Translations under genes and position numbers: made by a program | The notes under the pieces: generated by a model | What the model saw: only the letters and a program-made list of their open reading frames with translations | What the model was told of the DNA's origin: nothing | The model's database searches: none | Assembly: GCF_021043395.1 (NCBI RefSeq) | Contig: NZ_JAJNKE010000001.1 | Coordinates: forward strand, 1-64,000 | Direction of reading: 5' to 3' | DNA length: 64,000 bases | Origin: Clostridium guangxiense | GTDB taxonomy: Bacteria > Bacillota > Clostridia > Clostridiales > Clostridiaceae | In this document: one piece after another, positions 42,746 through 51,248 of the stretch | Position numbering within the stretch: the first letter of the stretch is position 1 | Layout: every line of letters begins with the position of its first letter

Positions 42746-43180
42746 TTATTGACCCATTCCCCAGAATAGACCAGCAAATACTGCAAAACCTCCAAGTAAA
42801 AGCGCTGCAATAATTACAGTTAACACCGAATCCATAGCTTCTGATCTTGCTTCCTGCTTTTTACTTGCCATAAGCATTTTAATACCTATAACAACTACAG
42901 CTATTCCTACAAGTGCACCACCAAAAGCTGCGGCTATTCCTTTATTAGCTTTAAATATTGCACTAGCAACATCTGTTGGAGTTTGTGTAGTTATTTGAGT
43001 TGATGTGGTTCCTCCTGAACTATCAGAAGAATTACTACCTGATGTAAAAGTTGCATCTTTAGCAAAAGCACAAATAGGATTTGTCATAATAAATATTCCT
43101 GCTGAAACTGCAACTTTGCTTGCCTTTAACCAAATCTTTTTTGTTTTCTCATTAACCTTCTTTAACTTTTCCTTAATCAT
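42746..43180 (-). CDS. VirB2/TrbC-like conjugation pilin or channel subunit
   Basis: A 144-residue protein with an N-terminal signal-type helix (KASKVAVSAGIFIMTNPICA), a Ser/Thr-rich linker (about 45-72), and two hydrophobic helices (IAAAFGGALVGIAVVVIGIK and TVIIAALLLGGFAVFAGLFW) separated by a charged turn (KKQEARSEAMDS). This is the VirB2/TrbC pilin layout. The same domain recurs at the N terminus of the VirB6-like protein. Confidence 0.75.
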   Translation of the reverse strand: MIKEKLKKVNEKTKKIWLKASKVAVSAGIFIMTNPICAFAKDATFTSGSNSSDSSGGTTSTQITTQTPTDVASAIFKANKGIAAAFGGALVGIAVVVIGIKMLMASKKQEARSEAMDSVLTVIIAALLLGGFAVFAGLFWGMGQ

Positions 43181-43198
43181 CTAAATCACCTTTCCTTC

Positions 43199-43477
43199 CT
43201 ACTTAACCACATTTGTAAGGCTCTTTAAAAGTCCTATAAATACTGGCATAAAGTAATAAAATACTAATGCTAATGTTATGACTCCAAAGTCTGCCGCTGC
43301 CATTTTCTTTATGGTCTTGCTGTGTAGTAGTGCTCCACCTATAAGAAAAATAAATGCAGCTGCATATCCTAAAAGTGCTATTGGATATATAATTGGAGTT
43401 AAAAAATTGTAAAGCATCATAACGACAGTAACTAACTTACTGCTGGCCACTTCTGGCGATACAGGTTGTATATTCAT
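43199..43477 (-). CDS. conjugation-locus membrane protein, 92 aa
   Basis: A protein with hydrophobic helices (VVMMLYNFLTPIIYPIALLG, AAFIFLIGGALLHSKT and GVITLALVFYYFMPVFIGLL) and short polar ends. ATG 43477 is chosen since AGGTGATTTT lies just upstream; the longer TTG frame at 43504 has no ribosome site. Probably a small channel subunit; it immediately precedes the VirB2-like gene. Confidence 0.65.
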   Translation of the reverse strand: MNIQPVSPEVASSKLVTVVMMLYNFLTPIIYPIALLGYAAAFIFLIGGALLHSKTIKKMAAADFGVITLALVFYYFMPVFIGLLKSLTNVVK

Positions 43478-43563
43478 AAAATCACCTGCTTTCATATTTT
43501 CCAATTAATGTTTCACCTCTTTTCCTCATAAAAAACATTTAAACCACTTTCTCTCTACACAAA

Positions 43564-43603
43564 AAACAAAGCAAGGAATTGCTGTAAAATTCCTTGCTTT
43601 ATC
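43564..43603 (-). terminator. strong terminator at the start of the conjugation operon
   Basis: Arms AAAGCAAGGAATT (43568-43580) and AATTCCTTGCTTT (43588-43600) pair perfectly and run into T's on the minus strand. It lies after the HTH gene stop (43611) and about 85 bases before the first conjugation gene. Confidence 0.9.
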
Positions 43604-43610
43604 CTAATTA

Positions 43611-44246
43611 TCATACCTTATTCTTTTCATATGTTTTCCCCTCATATATTTTAAAAGAATGTATCCCTATATTTTTAGGCAAATCAAATGGCCTATCACC
43701 ACAGGATTTATCAAATTCAAGTTTTTGTTTTTTGCTGTTAAACTTATAATGACTTAAATTAATGTCCACAATTCCAACATTTGATATCTTACGTGTTCTA
43801 GACATAGATATAGCATTTTGAATTTGTAATAACTTTAAATTACTCATAATTATATCATCCTTGGAGTTACTTCTTTTTTCAGCTTTAATCTTTTTTGAAA
43901 GTTCTCTGTTTCTTTTTAAACTTTCTCTCTTTCGTCTTTCCTTTTCAAACTTATATCGTTTATCATTTTTTATAACATATGTAATGGCTGAATTACTCAA
44001 TTTAACTTCTTTAGCAATTTCAAAAACCTTTTTATGATTTTCATAATATAGTTTTATAATTTGTTCTGATTTTTTAAAGATTTTTAAGGATTTTTCTTCT
44101 CTTCTTCTAGCAGCTTCCTTTAAATATCTAGAATCACTTTTTATGCATTTATATATATTCTGTTTTGTACTGCCAATCATAATAGCAATTTCTTGTATTT
44201 TTTTCCCTTCGTCAAAATACATTTTAATAATATCTGTTTTATTCAA
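43611..44246 (-). CDS. tandem helix-turn-helix DNA-binding protein, 211 aa
   Basis: Two helix-turn-helix modules in series: residues about 3-40 (IIKMYFDEGKKIQEIAIMIG, TKQNIYKCIK) and about 58-100 (QIIKLYYENHKKVFEIAKEV, SNSAITYVIKND). A highly basic linker (ERRKRESLKRNRELSKKIKA) and a C-terminal domain follow. The start is a TTG at 44246 after GGGGGAATTTCA. Located at the promoter end of the conjugation operon, it is a good candidate regulator of transfer genes. Confidence 0.7.
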   Translation of the reverse strand: MNKTDIIKMYFDEGKKIQEIAIMIGSTKQNIYKCIKSDSRYLKEAARRREEKSLKIFKKSEQIIKLYYENHKKVFEIAKEVKLSNSAITYVIKNDKRYKFEKERRKRESLKRNRELSKKIKAEKRSNSKDDIIMSNLKLLQIQNAISMSRTRKISNVGIVDINLSHYKFNSKKQKLEFDKSCGDRPFDLPKNIGIHSFKIYEGKTYEKNKV

Positions 44247-44620
44247 TGAAATTCCCCCTAAAAGCTTACTAATTAAATTTTTTATTTCCTATTCAAATTA
44301 AAGTTTTCTTAAGTTCGATACTATTGTATAATATTTGAAACCCATGTATCTTACCATTTTTATGCCACCTTTTTTATGCTTATATGTGTACTTTTTTAAC
44401 TTTTACACAGGAACTAGAAGCACATAATTATTATTTTTATTAATGGATTGTAAAATCACATGATTTTATTTGATTTTTTATAAATCTTTATGTAAAATTT
44501 AATAGAATGGTATTCAACTTTACTTTGGTTCCCCAGTGGAACCTTTTTTATTAAAAACTATATTTTGAAACACAACCTTATTAAAAAAGGAAAGCTTAAA
44601 AGCTTTCCTTTTTAATTAAA
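44247..44620. other. 374-bp gene-free region with possible plus-strand RNA
   Basis: No protein gene. On the plus strand a TATAAT box (44327-44332) is followed about 200 bases later by a hairpin GGTTCC-CCAGT-GGAACC (about 44529-44546) and TTTTTT, so a small plus-strand RNA antisense to the operon direction is possible. At 44585-44612 a bidirectional hairpin (GGAAAGCTT/AAGCTTTCC) ends the gene at 44621. Confidence 0.4.
44585..44613 (-). terminator. terminator at the right edge of the element
   Basis: Arms GGAAAGCTT and AAGCTTTCC flanked by A and T runs on both sides; works in both directions. It follows the stop at 44621. Confidence 0.8.
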
Positions 44621-44995
44621 TTATAAAATCAAGTTATTTTCTTCTCTATGTTCAAGTTCACCTATTAAGTAATTAAAAGCTTCCTTAGTTGTAGAAAAGA
44701 TCTTATTAATGCATCCAAACCATAAAGTATTATCGTTTTTAGCTATTAAACCAATATAAACCTTACAATCCTTATATATAATTGAATAATTCTTACTTTG
44801 AAGCCATATAATATTTTTATCGCTAAAAACTTTTAACTGAAATTCCATATTAATTTTCCTTCTCATTTCTTTGTTAATGTCATCATTAATTTCTTTTGAT
44901 TTTAATAACACTTCATAATTCTTAATACCATATTTTTTTATAAGCTTATAAAGTTCCTCCTTTTTCTCGTTAATTTCTTCATTTTTTCTTTCCAT
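44621..44995 (-). CDS. protein with N-terminal Spo0E-like segment, 124 aa
   Basis: Residues about 10-42 (KKEELYKLIKKYGIKNYEVL, then LKSKEINDDINKEM) resemble the Spo0E-type domain, whose signature SQELD reads SKEIN here, so the key aspartate is replaced by asparagine. Spo0E proteins dephosphorylate the sporulation regulator Spo0A; this one may be altered or inactive. The remaining 80 residues (IIWLQSKNYSIIYKDCKVYI and on) are an unrecognised domain. ATG 44995 follows AGAGGTTTAAAG. It is the last gene on the element side before chromosomal-type genes begin. Confidence 0.55.
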   Translation of the reverse strand: MERKNEEINEKKEELYKLIKKYGIKNYEVLLKSKEINDDINKEMRRKINMEFQLKVFSDKNIIWLQSKNYSIIYKDCKVYIGLIAKNDNTLWFGCINKIFSTTKEAFNYLIGELEHREENNLIL

Positions 44996-45009
44996 AACTT
45001 TAAACCTCT

Positions 45010-45145
45010 TTTCTTAATTTTTTGTACAAAAAAAACCGCATATAGGTGAATAAACACTTATATACAGTTAGTTAGCTAAAAAATAGCCAAAATAAATAAG
45101 TTGCAAAGCAAAATAAATTTGTTTATACAATTATTTATATGTTAA
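45010..45145 (-). ncRNA. leader-like repeat with terminator, copy 2
   Basis: Relative of the non-coding sequence at 5258-5397. On the minus strand: ACATATAAATAATT, later GGCTATTTTTTAGCTAAC, then a hairpin ending CTATATGCGG and TTTTTTTT, placed just before the gene starting at 44995. Probably an attenuator leader or small RNA. Confidence 0.4.
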
Positions 45146-45179
45146 TTAAAATAAATATCTTAAAACATAGCGTAAAATA

Positions 45180-45214
45180 AAAAATGCAGTGAAGTTTATT
45201 CTGCTGCATTTTTT
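45180..45214 (-). terminator. terminator of the ggt operon
   Basis: Arms AAAATGCAG and CTGCATTTT with flanking A and T runs, directly after the stop at 45219. Confidence 0.8.
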
Positions 45215-45218
45215 ATTA

Positions 45219-46826
45219 TTACCATACTGCAATCTGACCATCGGTTCTTTTTTCTGTTCCACCACATAGTACATTGTTTTTATCCTTTAATATGATTTGT
45301 CCCCTACCAAAGGCACCTTTTTCAATTTCAATTTTTATGTCATGATTCTTACGTATAAGCTGAAAATCTAAATTTTTGGCACACTCCTTCTCAATCAATA
45401 CCTTTTTATCCGAAATCCACTGCCACCTTGGTGCATCAAGTGCTTCTTGAGGATTCATATGAAAATCAATCATATTCATTATGACTTGAACATGTCCTTG
45501 TGGCTGCATAAACCCTCCCATAACTCCAAAAGGACCTACAGCTCTTCCGTTTTCTGTTATAAAACCAGGAATAATAGTATTATATGGTCTTTTGCCGCCT
45601 ACTACACAATTAGGATGACTTGGATCAAGCGAAAAACAATTTCCACGGTTTGCTAAGGCCACTCCCGTTTCTGGCACAACAATTCCCGATCCAAATCCAG
45701 CATAATTGCTCTGTATATATGAAACCATATTTCCTTCCATATCAGCAGTACATAAATACACTGTACCTCCTTTAAGATTTCTCAAATCTTTAATTTCATT
45801 AGGAACAACGGCGTTTTCCTGTATTGATTTTCTCCTTTCCTCTCCATAAGCATCATTCAATAATTTATTTATATCATAAGTACTCCCATCCGCTATGACT
45901 TTACGTGCATCACCAAAGGCTATTTTTATTGCCTCTATTTGTTTATGATATGTATCTACACTTTCCCTCTCAGTAAAGTTATATCCTTTTAATATATTCA
46001 AAGCCATTAATGCTACTATGCCTTGGCCATTTGGAGGAAGTTCCCATATATCATATCCTCTATAATTTATGCTAACAGGTTTAACGAATTCAGGTTTATA
46101 ATTTTCTAAATCGCTTTTTCTAATATAACCACCATATTGTTTTGAAAATTCATCTAATTTTTCGGAAATTTCTCCACAATAAAAATCTTTGCCATAAGTC
46201 TCCCCAATACTTTTTAAAGTTTTAGCATGATATTTAAGCTTAACAATTTCGCCAGCATTAGGTGCTTTTCCATCCTTCGTAAATGTATCGAACCAATATT
46301 TAAACTCACTACCACTGCATTTTGAAAAGCGCTTTACACTTTTATACCAATATTCTGCTGTCCCTGGGGCCAAAGGATATCCATTTTCAGCATAATCAAC
46401 AGCTGGTTCTAAAACCTTTGAAAGTGGTAATTTCCCAAATTTTTTTGATAGTTCACACCAAGCAGCAGGAATTCCAGGAACTGTTACAGGTATCCATCCA
46501 TCTTTAGGAATTTCCTTATAACCCTTGTCAAGCAATTCATTTAAAGAAAGATTCTTTGGAGCTGGTCCACTTGAATTTAGCCCATACATCTTATTCTTAA
46601 TCCATATTATTGCAAAAGCATCACCTCCAATTCCATTAGCTGTTGGTTCCAATACAGTAAGACAAGCAGCTGTAGCTATGGCCGCATCTACTGCATTTCC
46701 ACCTTCCTTTAATATTGCTAACCCAGCTTGTGCAGCAAGTGGTTGTCCCGTAGCAACCATTCCCTTTGTTCCATATATTACATTTCTATTTGAACTATAT
46801 CTATAACTTAATGGATCATAAATCAT
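45219..46826 (-). CDS. ggt: gamma-glutamyltransferase family protein
   Basis: A 535-residue Ntn-hydrolase of the gamma-glutamyltranspeptidase family. The N-terminal half (GMVATGQPLAAQAGLAILKE, GGNAVDAAIATAACLTVLEP, GIGGDAFAIIW) and the small-subunit region (GGTVYLCTADMEGNMVSYIQ, with the catalytic Thr in GGT) are typical, ending GGTEKRTDGQIAVW. No signal peptide is seen, so it is a cytoplasmic YwrD-type member rather than an exported one. It starts in an ATGA overlap with the upstream dehydrogenase gene. Such pairs act on gamma-glutamyl compounds or pyruvate-type adducts; the substrate is not known. Confidence 0.9.
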   Translation of the reverse strand: MIYDPLSYRYSSNRNVIYGTKGMVATGQPLAAQAGLAILKEGGNAVDAAIATAACLTVLEPTANGIGGDAFAIIWIKNKMYGLNSSGPAPKNLSLNELLDKGYKEIPKDGWIPVTVPGIPAAWCELSKKFGKLPLSKVLEPAVDYAENGYPLAPGTAEYWYKSVKRFSKCSGSEFKYWFDTFTKDGKAPNAGEIVKLKYHAKTLKSIGETYGKDFYCGEISEKLDEFSKQYGGYIRKSDLENYKPEFVKPVSINYRGYDIWELPPNGQGIVALMALNILKGYNFTERESVDTYHKQIEAIKIAFGDARKVIADGSTYDINKLLNDAYGEERRKSIQENAVVPNEIKDLRNLKGGTVYLCTADMEGNMVSYIQSNYAGFGSGIVVPETGVALANRGNCFSLDPSHPNCVVGGKRPYNTIIPGFITENGRAVGPFGVMGGFMQPQGHVQVIMNMIDFHMNPQEALDAPRWQWISDKKVLIEKECAKNLDFQLIRKNHDIKIEIEKGAFGRGQIILKDKNNVLCGGTEKRTDGQIAVW

Positions 46827-47785
46827 TTTTTCATCTCCTCTACATCATTGACTGGCCATGAAGGCCTCTTTCCACTTAAAACTTCATGTATTCCAATGGC
46901 AGGATGAACAGACATTCTTTGCATACCTTCAATTGTATGCGCTGCTGTATGTGGCGTAACAATTACGTTGTCTAGCTTAAAAAGTGGATTATCTTTAGAC
47001 GGAATCTCTCCTTCATATACATCAACAGCTGCTCCAGCTATTTTATTATTTAAAAGTGCATTAACAAGTGCTTCGTTATCCACTACTCCCCCTCTTGCTG
47101 TATTTATCAAAAATGCTTCTGGTTTCATAATAGATATTTCTTTTTCCCCTATTAATTTTGAAGTTTCTTCAGTAAGAGGTACATGCAAACTTACAAAATC
47201 TGAATTTTTAAGCAAGTATTCTATATCATAAGTATACTTAATTCCATCTTCTGGTTCAAAATCCTTATGTCTTTTTAATTCTATTACCTTCATTCCAAAC
47301 CCAAGTACAGCTTTTTTAGCTACTAACTTTCCAATACTTCCTGCCCCAATAATTCCAATTACTTTTTCCTTAAGATCAATGCCCAAGCTATTTCTTATAC
47401 CAAAATTACCTTTTCTAAGTTCATGGTCATATAAGAAAAACTTTTTTGAAAGAGCTAAAATAAGGCCAATAGTGTATTCTGCAACAGTATTATTGTTTGA
47501 CTCTGCTGAATTTGTAACTTGTATTCCTTGTTTTGTTGCCTCTTCAACATCAATATTGTCTACTCCTACTCCAAATTTCGATATAACTTTTAACTTGCAA
47601 CCAGCTTGTATAACTTTTGCAGTTATATTAGCCATGCGCACTAACATAGCATCACAATCTCTAACTTCCTCTACAAGTATATCCTCTGAGGTTCCACGTG
47701 CTACTTTTACTTCATATCCCATTTTCTCAAGATATTCTATGCCATCTTTTTCAATATTCTCAGTAAGTAATACTCTCTTTTCCAT
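46823..47785 (-). CDS. D-isomer specific 2-hydroxyacid dehydrogenase (phosphoglycerate dehydrogenase-like)
   Basis: A 320-residue NAD-dependent dehydrogenase. The nucleotide fold is IGIIGAGSIGKLVAKKAVLG; the substrate and catalytic segments are FGVGVDNIDVEEATKQGIQV, NTARGGVVDNEAL (catalytic Arg) and VTPHTAAHTIEGM (catalytic His). No C-terminal ACT domain is present, so it is the short SerA/hydroxypyruvate-reductase form. First gene of an operon with ggt; it is not linked to other serine-synthesis genes here, so the physiological acid is uncertain. Confidence 0.9.
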   Translation of the reverse strand: MEKRVLLTENIEKDGIEYLEKMGYEVKVARGTSEDILVEEVRDCDAMLVRMANITAKVIQAGCKLKVISKFGVGVDNIDVEEATKQGIQVTNSAESNNNTVAEYTIGLILALSKKFFLYDHELRKGNFGIRNSLGIDLKEKVIGIIGAGSIGKLVAKKAVLGFGMKVIELKRHKDFEPEDGIKYTYDIEYLLKNSDFVSLHVPLTEETSKLIGEKEISIMKPEAFLINTARGGVVDNEALVNALLNNKIAGAAVDVYEGEIPSKDNPLFKLDNVIVTPHTAAHTIEGMQRMSVHPAIGIHEVLSGKRPSWPVNDVEEMKK

Positions 47786-47907
47786 TTTATAGCCACCCTT
47801 GCATTAGTATTTTATTAAATTATATAATGCATAAGATTTATATTCTATAGTAATTTACAATTAAATTATTAAATTATTAAATTTTTAAATATTAATGGCT
47901 TTATATG

Positions 47908-47952
47908 ATAAAATAAGAAATGGCAGGATAAACCCACCATTTCTTATTTGAA
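47908..47952 (-). terminator. terminator after the yyaC-like pair
   Basis: Arms AAATAAGAAATGG (47911-47923) and CCATTTCTTATTT (47937-47949) form a strong hairpin just after the stop at 47957. Confidence 0.85.
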
Positions 47953-47956
47953 ATTA

Positions 47957-48475
47957 TTACCTACTATTTACCACATTTTCAATACCTTTTGATATTGTTT
48001 TTGCCATATAATAGACGCTGCATAAATCAGCTTTTTTCATTTGATACAAACATTCATAATCTAATTGGTTTACAATCCCTTTTATACTTAAATTACCTAC
48101 CTTAAATGAGTGTAAAAGTTCTGAATTTAAAGCTTTATTTTTAAGTATTATGCTGTCTATATCATCTATATCACCAAGATCTGAACTTACAGCAATTATA
48201 AATGGATTTTTATATTTTATCTTTATTTGAAATAAATTTTTCATAAGGTTATCTTCAACTATTGTTTTATCTAGAGTACCATATACATTTAATATTCCTT
48301 TATCCTTAAGCATAGAACCTACAATTGGACCCATAGACCATCCATTTGAATTACTTGATCCTATGCACAATATTACTATGTCACTGCTGTCTTGTTTATA
48401 TGTTTTGATAAACTTCTCTATTTTCTTTGCAGCAGTTGCTTCATAATAATATACACTTAAATATCCATTATTCAT
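47957..48475 (-). CDS. divergent YyaC-like spore protein, 172 aa
   Basis: Second member of a tandem YyaC/DUF1256 pair. The layout is the same as in its neighbour, but the conserved loop reads CIGSSNSNGWSMGPIVG: the conserved acidic residue of the DAxGP-type motif is replaced by Trp. A later block is VNVYGTLD-like (LNVYGTLDKTIVED). YyaC proteins resemble the spore protease GPR and are made during sporulation. The altered motif suggests a changed or lost activity. ATG 48475 is preferred since the upstream ATG overlaps AAAGGATGA. Confidence 0.75.
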   Translation of the reverse strand: MNNGYLSVYYYEATAAKKIEKFIKTYKQDSSDIVILCIGSSNSNGWSMGPIVGSMLKDKGILNVYGTLDKTIVEDNLMKNLFQIKIKYKNPFIIAVSSDLGDIDDIDSIILKNKALNSELLHSFKVGNLSIKGIVNQLDYECLYQMKKADLCSVYYMAKTISKGIENVVNSR

Positions 48476-48542
48476 GATGAATTTCATCCTTTCTCTTTTA
48501 GGATAACTGCATGAAGTTAATACATGCAGTTATTTTAATCTT

Positions 48543-49112
48543 TTATAATGCTGCCTTCTTGCACAATGCAGATTTTATAGATTTAGCTATTATTTTTGAC
48601 ATATTGTAAATAATGGCTAAGTCAGCATTTTCCATCTTTTTTTGAAAATTATAGTACCACCCATAAGCGACTATAGCTGTTATACCAATATCTCCAACAG
48701 GCATTGCATTTTTAGTATCCCATGATCTAACTGTTATAGCTTTATCCTCCACAGTTATGCTTTTTAAAAATTCAGGTTTTCCCATTAAATAAGAAGTTCC
48801 TAAGCTTACTGCAGAATCTACTACAATAATATATGGTTTTGAATAACTAGCTTTTATTTCTTCTACCACTTTAGATAAATTTGTTGCATCAGCAGGTTTC
48901 TGAAGATTACCATATACATTTTCAACATTATTTTCTTCTAAAAATGTCCCAGTAATTGGTCCAAGTGCATCACCAATAATACGGGTTGTCCCAGTGCATA
49001 GAATAACAATTTCTTCTTTGTCCTTAATCTTTTCATAAATATAATTTGATATTACTTTTTCTGCCTCATAACTGTAATGCTTAGCATTAAAATCCACCTT
49101 TTCAATCGTCAT
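48543..49112 (-). CDS. yyaC: YyaC/DUF1256 spore protein
   Basis: A 189-residue protein with the GPR-like fold: IVILCTGTTRIIGDALGPIT, ENVYGNLQKPADATNL, YIIVVDSAVSLGTSYLMGKP and MPVGDIGITAIVAYG. YyaC family members are expressed in the forespore and are thought to be spore-protease-like or proteolysis-related. The start follows AAGGAGGAATAATT. A hairpin between this gene and the next (48496-48533) lacks a T run on the minus strand, so the two are probably co-transcribed. Confidence 0.88.
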   Translation of the reverse strand: MTIEKVDFNAKHYSYEAEKVISNYIYEKIKDKEEIVILCTGTTRIIGDALGPITGTFLEENNVENVYGNLQKPADATNLSKVVEEIKASYSKPYIIVVDSAVSLGTSYLMGKPEFLKSITVEDKAITVRSWDTKNAMPVGDIGITAIVAYGWYYNFQKKMENADLAIIYNMSKIIAKSIKSALCKKAAL

Positions 49113-49362
49113 TTTTTTAATTATTCCTCCTTAATTATTTGTAATTTTTTGTAAAATAAAAGCCATATACAATAAATTTGTATATAGCTTACAGATAAAT
49201 ATCCTAATGGTAAAAATTTGCCTTGCTTTATATTCTAAGCTTAAGTAAATTTCTACTACCATGATTGTTTATCTTTAGTCGGATTAAAAATCCAATTAAT
49301 TTAGTTACTAAAAAGTGAAATATTAAATGTCTCTAATATTTCTTATATGTTGTTTTTCTTAA

Positions 49363-50322
49363 TTATCTTATATTTTTATATAATTTAATCCATGTTTTAA
49401 ATTCACTAGGATTATTTTCATTTATGAGAAAAACCCTTGCACCTCTATCATAATTTTTTTTGCTATAGGCATCATATCCTGTACATCTACCATACCCTAA
49501 AATTATTCCATTTAGTTTACTTATATAATCATTGTTATGATCATGTCCTACAAATACCCCTTTAACATCTTTCATTTTTGCTAAAGCATGAAACATTCCA
49601 GCGTTAGCTGATTGTACGCATTCATCTTCATTGTATTCCCCAACAACTTTTGATGCCTTTGAAACATTTTTATATTCCTGAAGTGGAATATGAAAAAACA
49701 TAATTGAAGGAGCATTATGATGAATTATTTTAAGTTTTAAAGCGGTCTTTAAATACCAATTAACTTGATCTTGATTTATATACCCATATCCACCTAAGCT
49801 ATAGCTTCCTGAATCCATCATATAAATATTAAATGCTGTTCCTATTCCATGAGATTTTTTTATCGATATATTATAATCGCCGATTTTTCCAACATTATAT
49901 TTATAGTCTGAATAAATTCTCATCATTTCTGCTCTTCCAATACCATCGTGTTCCGTGTCATGATTTCCAAGTGTAACTGCCCATGGTATTTTTCTATCTT
50001 CCATAGGTTTAGATATATTAGAAATACACTTAATAGCTTGACTAAAATTACAATAACGTCCATCAATATTATCTCCAGTAAGTACGACTAAATCCGGCTT
50101 TTCTTCATCTAAAATATCATTCATAAGCTTTATAGTTTTATTATTAATTTTTGAATTTAAATGAGCATCTGTAAATTGAATGATTTTAAAGGTACCATCA
50201 GCTTTAAATTTAAGAGCTGACTTTTTAAAATAATTACTATAGCCAACTAAAATTAGAAGTAGTGTTACACATAGAATCGTGCTAATAACTTTTTTAAAAA
50301 AATTATTCTTCACTTTTCTCAT
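49363..50322 (-). CDS. exported or membrane-anchored metallophosphoesterase
   Basis: A 319-residue calcineurin-type phosphoesterase. An N-terminal membrane segment (KVISTILCVTLLLILVGYSN) anchors or exports it. Metal motifs: QFTDAHLNS (DxH), VLTGDNIDGRY, TLGNHDTEHDG, FFHIPLQEY and VGHDHNNDY. It resembles the purple-acid-phosphatase-like and Icc-type enzymes of Firmicutes; substrate unknown. Start ATG 50322 (rather than one further in) keeps the signal segment. Confidence 0.85.
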   Translation of the reverse strand: MRKVKNNFFKKVISTILCVTLLLILVGYSNYFKKSALKFKADGTFKIIQFTDAHLNSKINNKTIKLMNDILDEEKPDLVVLTGDNIDGRYCNFSQAIKCISNISKPMEDRKIPWAVTLGNHDTEHDGIGRAEMMRIYSDYKYNVGKIGDYNISIKKSHGIGTAFNIYMMDSGSYSLGGYGYINQDQVNWYLKTALKLKIIHHNAPSIMFFHIPLQEYKNVSKASKVVGEYNEDECVQSANAGMFHALAKMKDVKGVFVGHDHNNDYISKLNGIILGYGRCTGYDAYSKKNYDRGARVFLINENNPSEFKTWIKLYKNIR

Positions 50323-50455
50323 CTCCGTAATAAAAATTTCTTTTAATCACTTTTTTTAGTTTTCCCAGAAAGTTTTTTTATATTATTTTAGTTTACAATT
50401 TTTTTATTAACATAATTTTAATTATGTTAATAAAACTTTTTATCTTACAAAATAA

Positions 50456-50494
50456 AAAAATCAGGATTAAGTTTTTAACTTCATCCTGATTTTT
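50456..50494 (-). terminator. gpmA terminator
   Basis: Arms ATCAGGAT (50460-50467) and ATCCTGAT (50483-50490), extended by AAGTT/AACTT, run into T's on the minus strand about 15 bases after the gpmA stop. Confidence 0.85.
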
Positions 50495-50504
50495 GGTGTA
50501 TCTA

Positions 50505-51248
50505 TTATATTTTACCTTGATTTGCAACTGCTTGTGTCTTCAACTCTATCTCTTCTAAATCCCCTAAATAATAGTGTTTAATTGGTTTCAAATCATCACC
50601 AAGTTCATATACCAATGGAACTCCTGTGGGTATATTTAATGCTGTTACTTCTTCGTTTGAAAGATTATCTAAATATTTAACAAGTGCTCTTAAACTATTT
50701 CCATGTGCTGCAATTACAACCCTTTTATCTAATTTAATTATAGGTACAATTACATTTTTCCAATAAGGGATTACTCTTTCTATTGTAGTATTTAAATTTT
50801 CAGTTAATGGTATTTCTTCTTCTTTTAAATCCTTATATTTTATATCCAAGCCAGGGTATCTTTTGTCATCTTTTTTTAGTGATGGAGGAAATATTCCTGA
50901 ATCCCTCCTCCATTTATAAACTTGTTCTTCTCCATACTTTCTAGCTGTTTCTAACTTATTTAGTCCTTGAAGTGCACCATAATGTCTTTCATTAAGTCTC
51001 CAGGATCTTTGTACAGGAATCCAAAGTAAGTCCATTTCTTCAAGCACATACCATAAGGTTTTTATTGATCTTTTAAGCACAGAAGTAAATCCAATATCAA
51101 AAGTGTATCCTTCTGTTTTTAATACTTGACCTGCTTTTTTAGCTTCTTCTATACCCTTATCTGAAAGATCTACATCTGCCCAACCTGTAAATCTATTTTC
51201 TTTATTCCACTCACTTTCGCCATGTCTTAATAGAACTACTTTTTTCAT
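50505..51248 (-). CDS. gpmA: 2,3-bisphosphoglycerate-dependent phosphoglycerate mutase
   Basis: A 247-residue glycolytic enzyme. Phosphohistidine motif [10 protein letters not shown] (His9), conserved [24 protein letters not shown], and the second histidine in [13 protein letters not shown]. It interconverts 3- and 2-phosphoglycerate using 2,3-bisphosphoglycerate. Length and sequence are those of the standard GpmA family. ATG 51248 follows AAGGAGGGATAGC. A single-gene unit with its own terminator. Confidence 0.97.
   Translation of the reverse strand: MKKVVLLRHGESEWNKENRFTGWADVDLSDKGIEEAKKAGQVLKTEGYTFDIGFTSVLKRSIKTLWYVLEEMDLLWIPVQRSWRLNERHYGALQGLNKLETARKYGEEQVYKWRRDSGIFPPSLKKDDKRYPGLDIKYKDLKEEEIPLTENLNTTIERVIPYWKNVIVPIIKLDKRVVIAAHGNSLRALVKYLDNLSNEEVTALNIPTGVPLVYELGDDLKPIKHYYLGDLEEIELKTQAVANQGKI

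Noticed and set aside
1-44600. Frequent hexamer CACTGG/CCAGTG as a dispersed recognition site
   Set aside because: It seems more common left of 45 kb than right of it, but I counted by eye, most copies are inside genes and codon use may explain it; a k-mer count against a shuffled background would decide.
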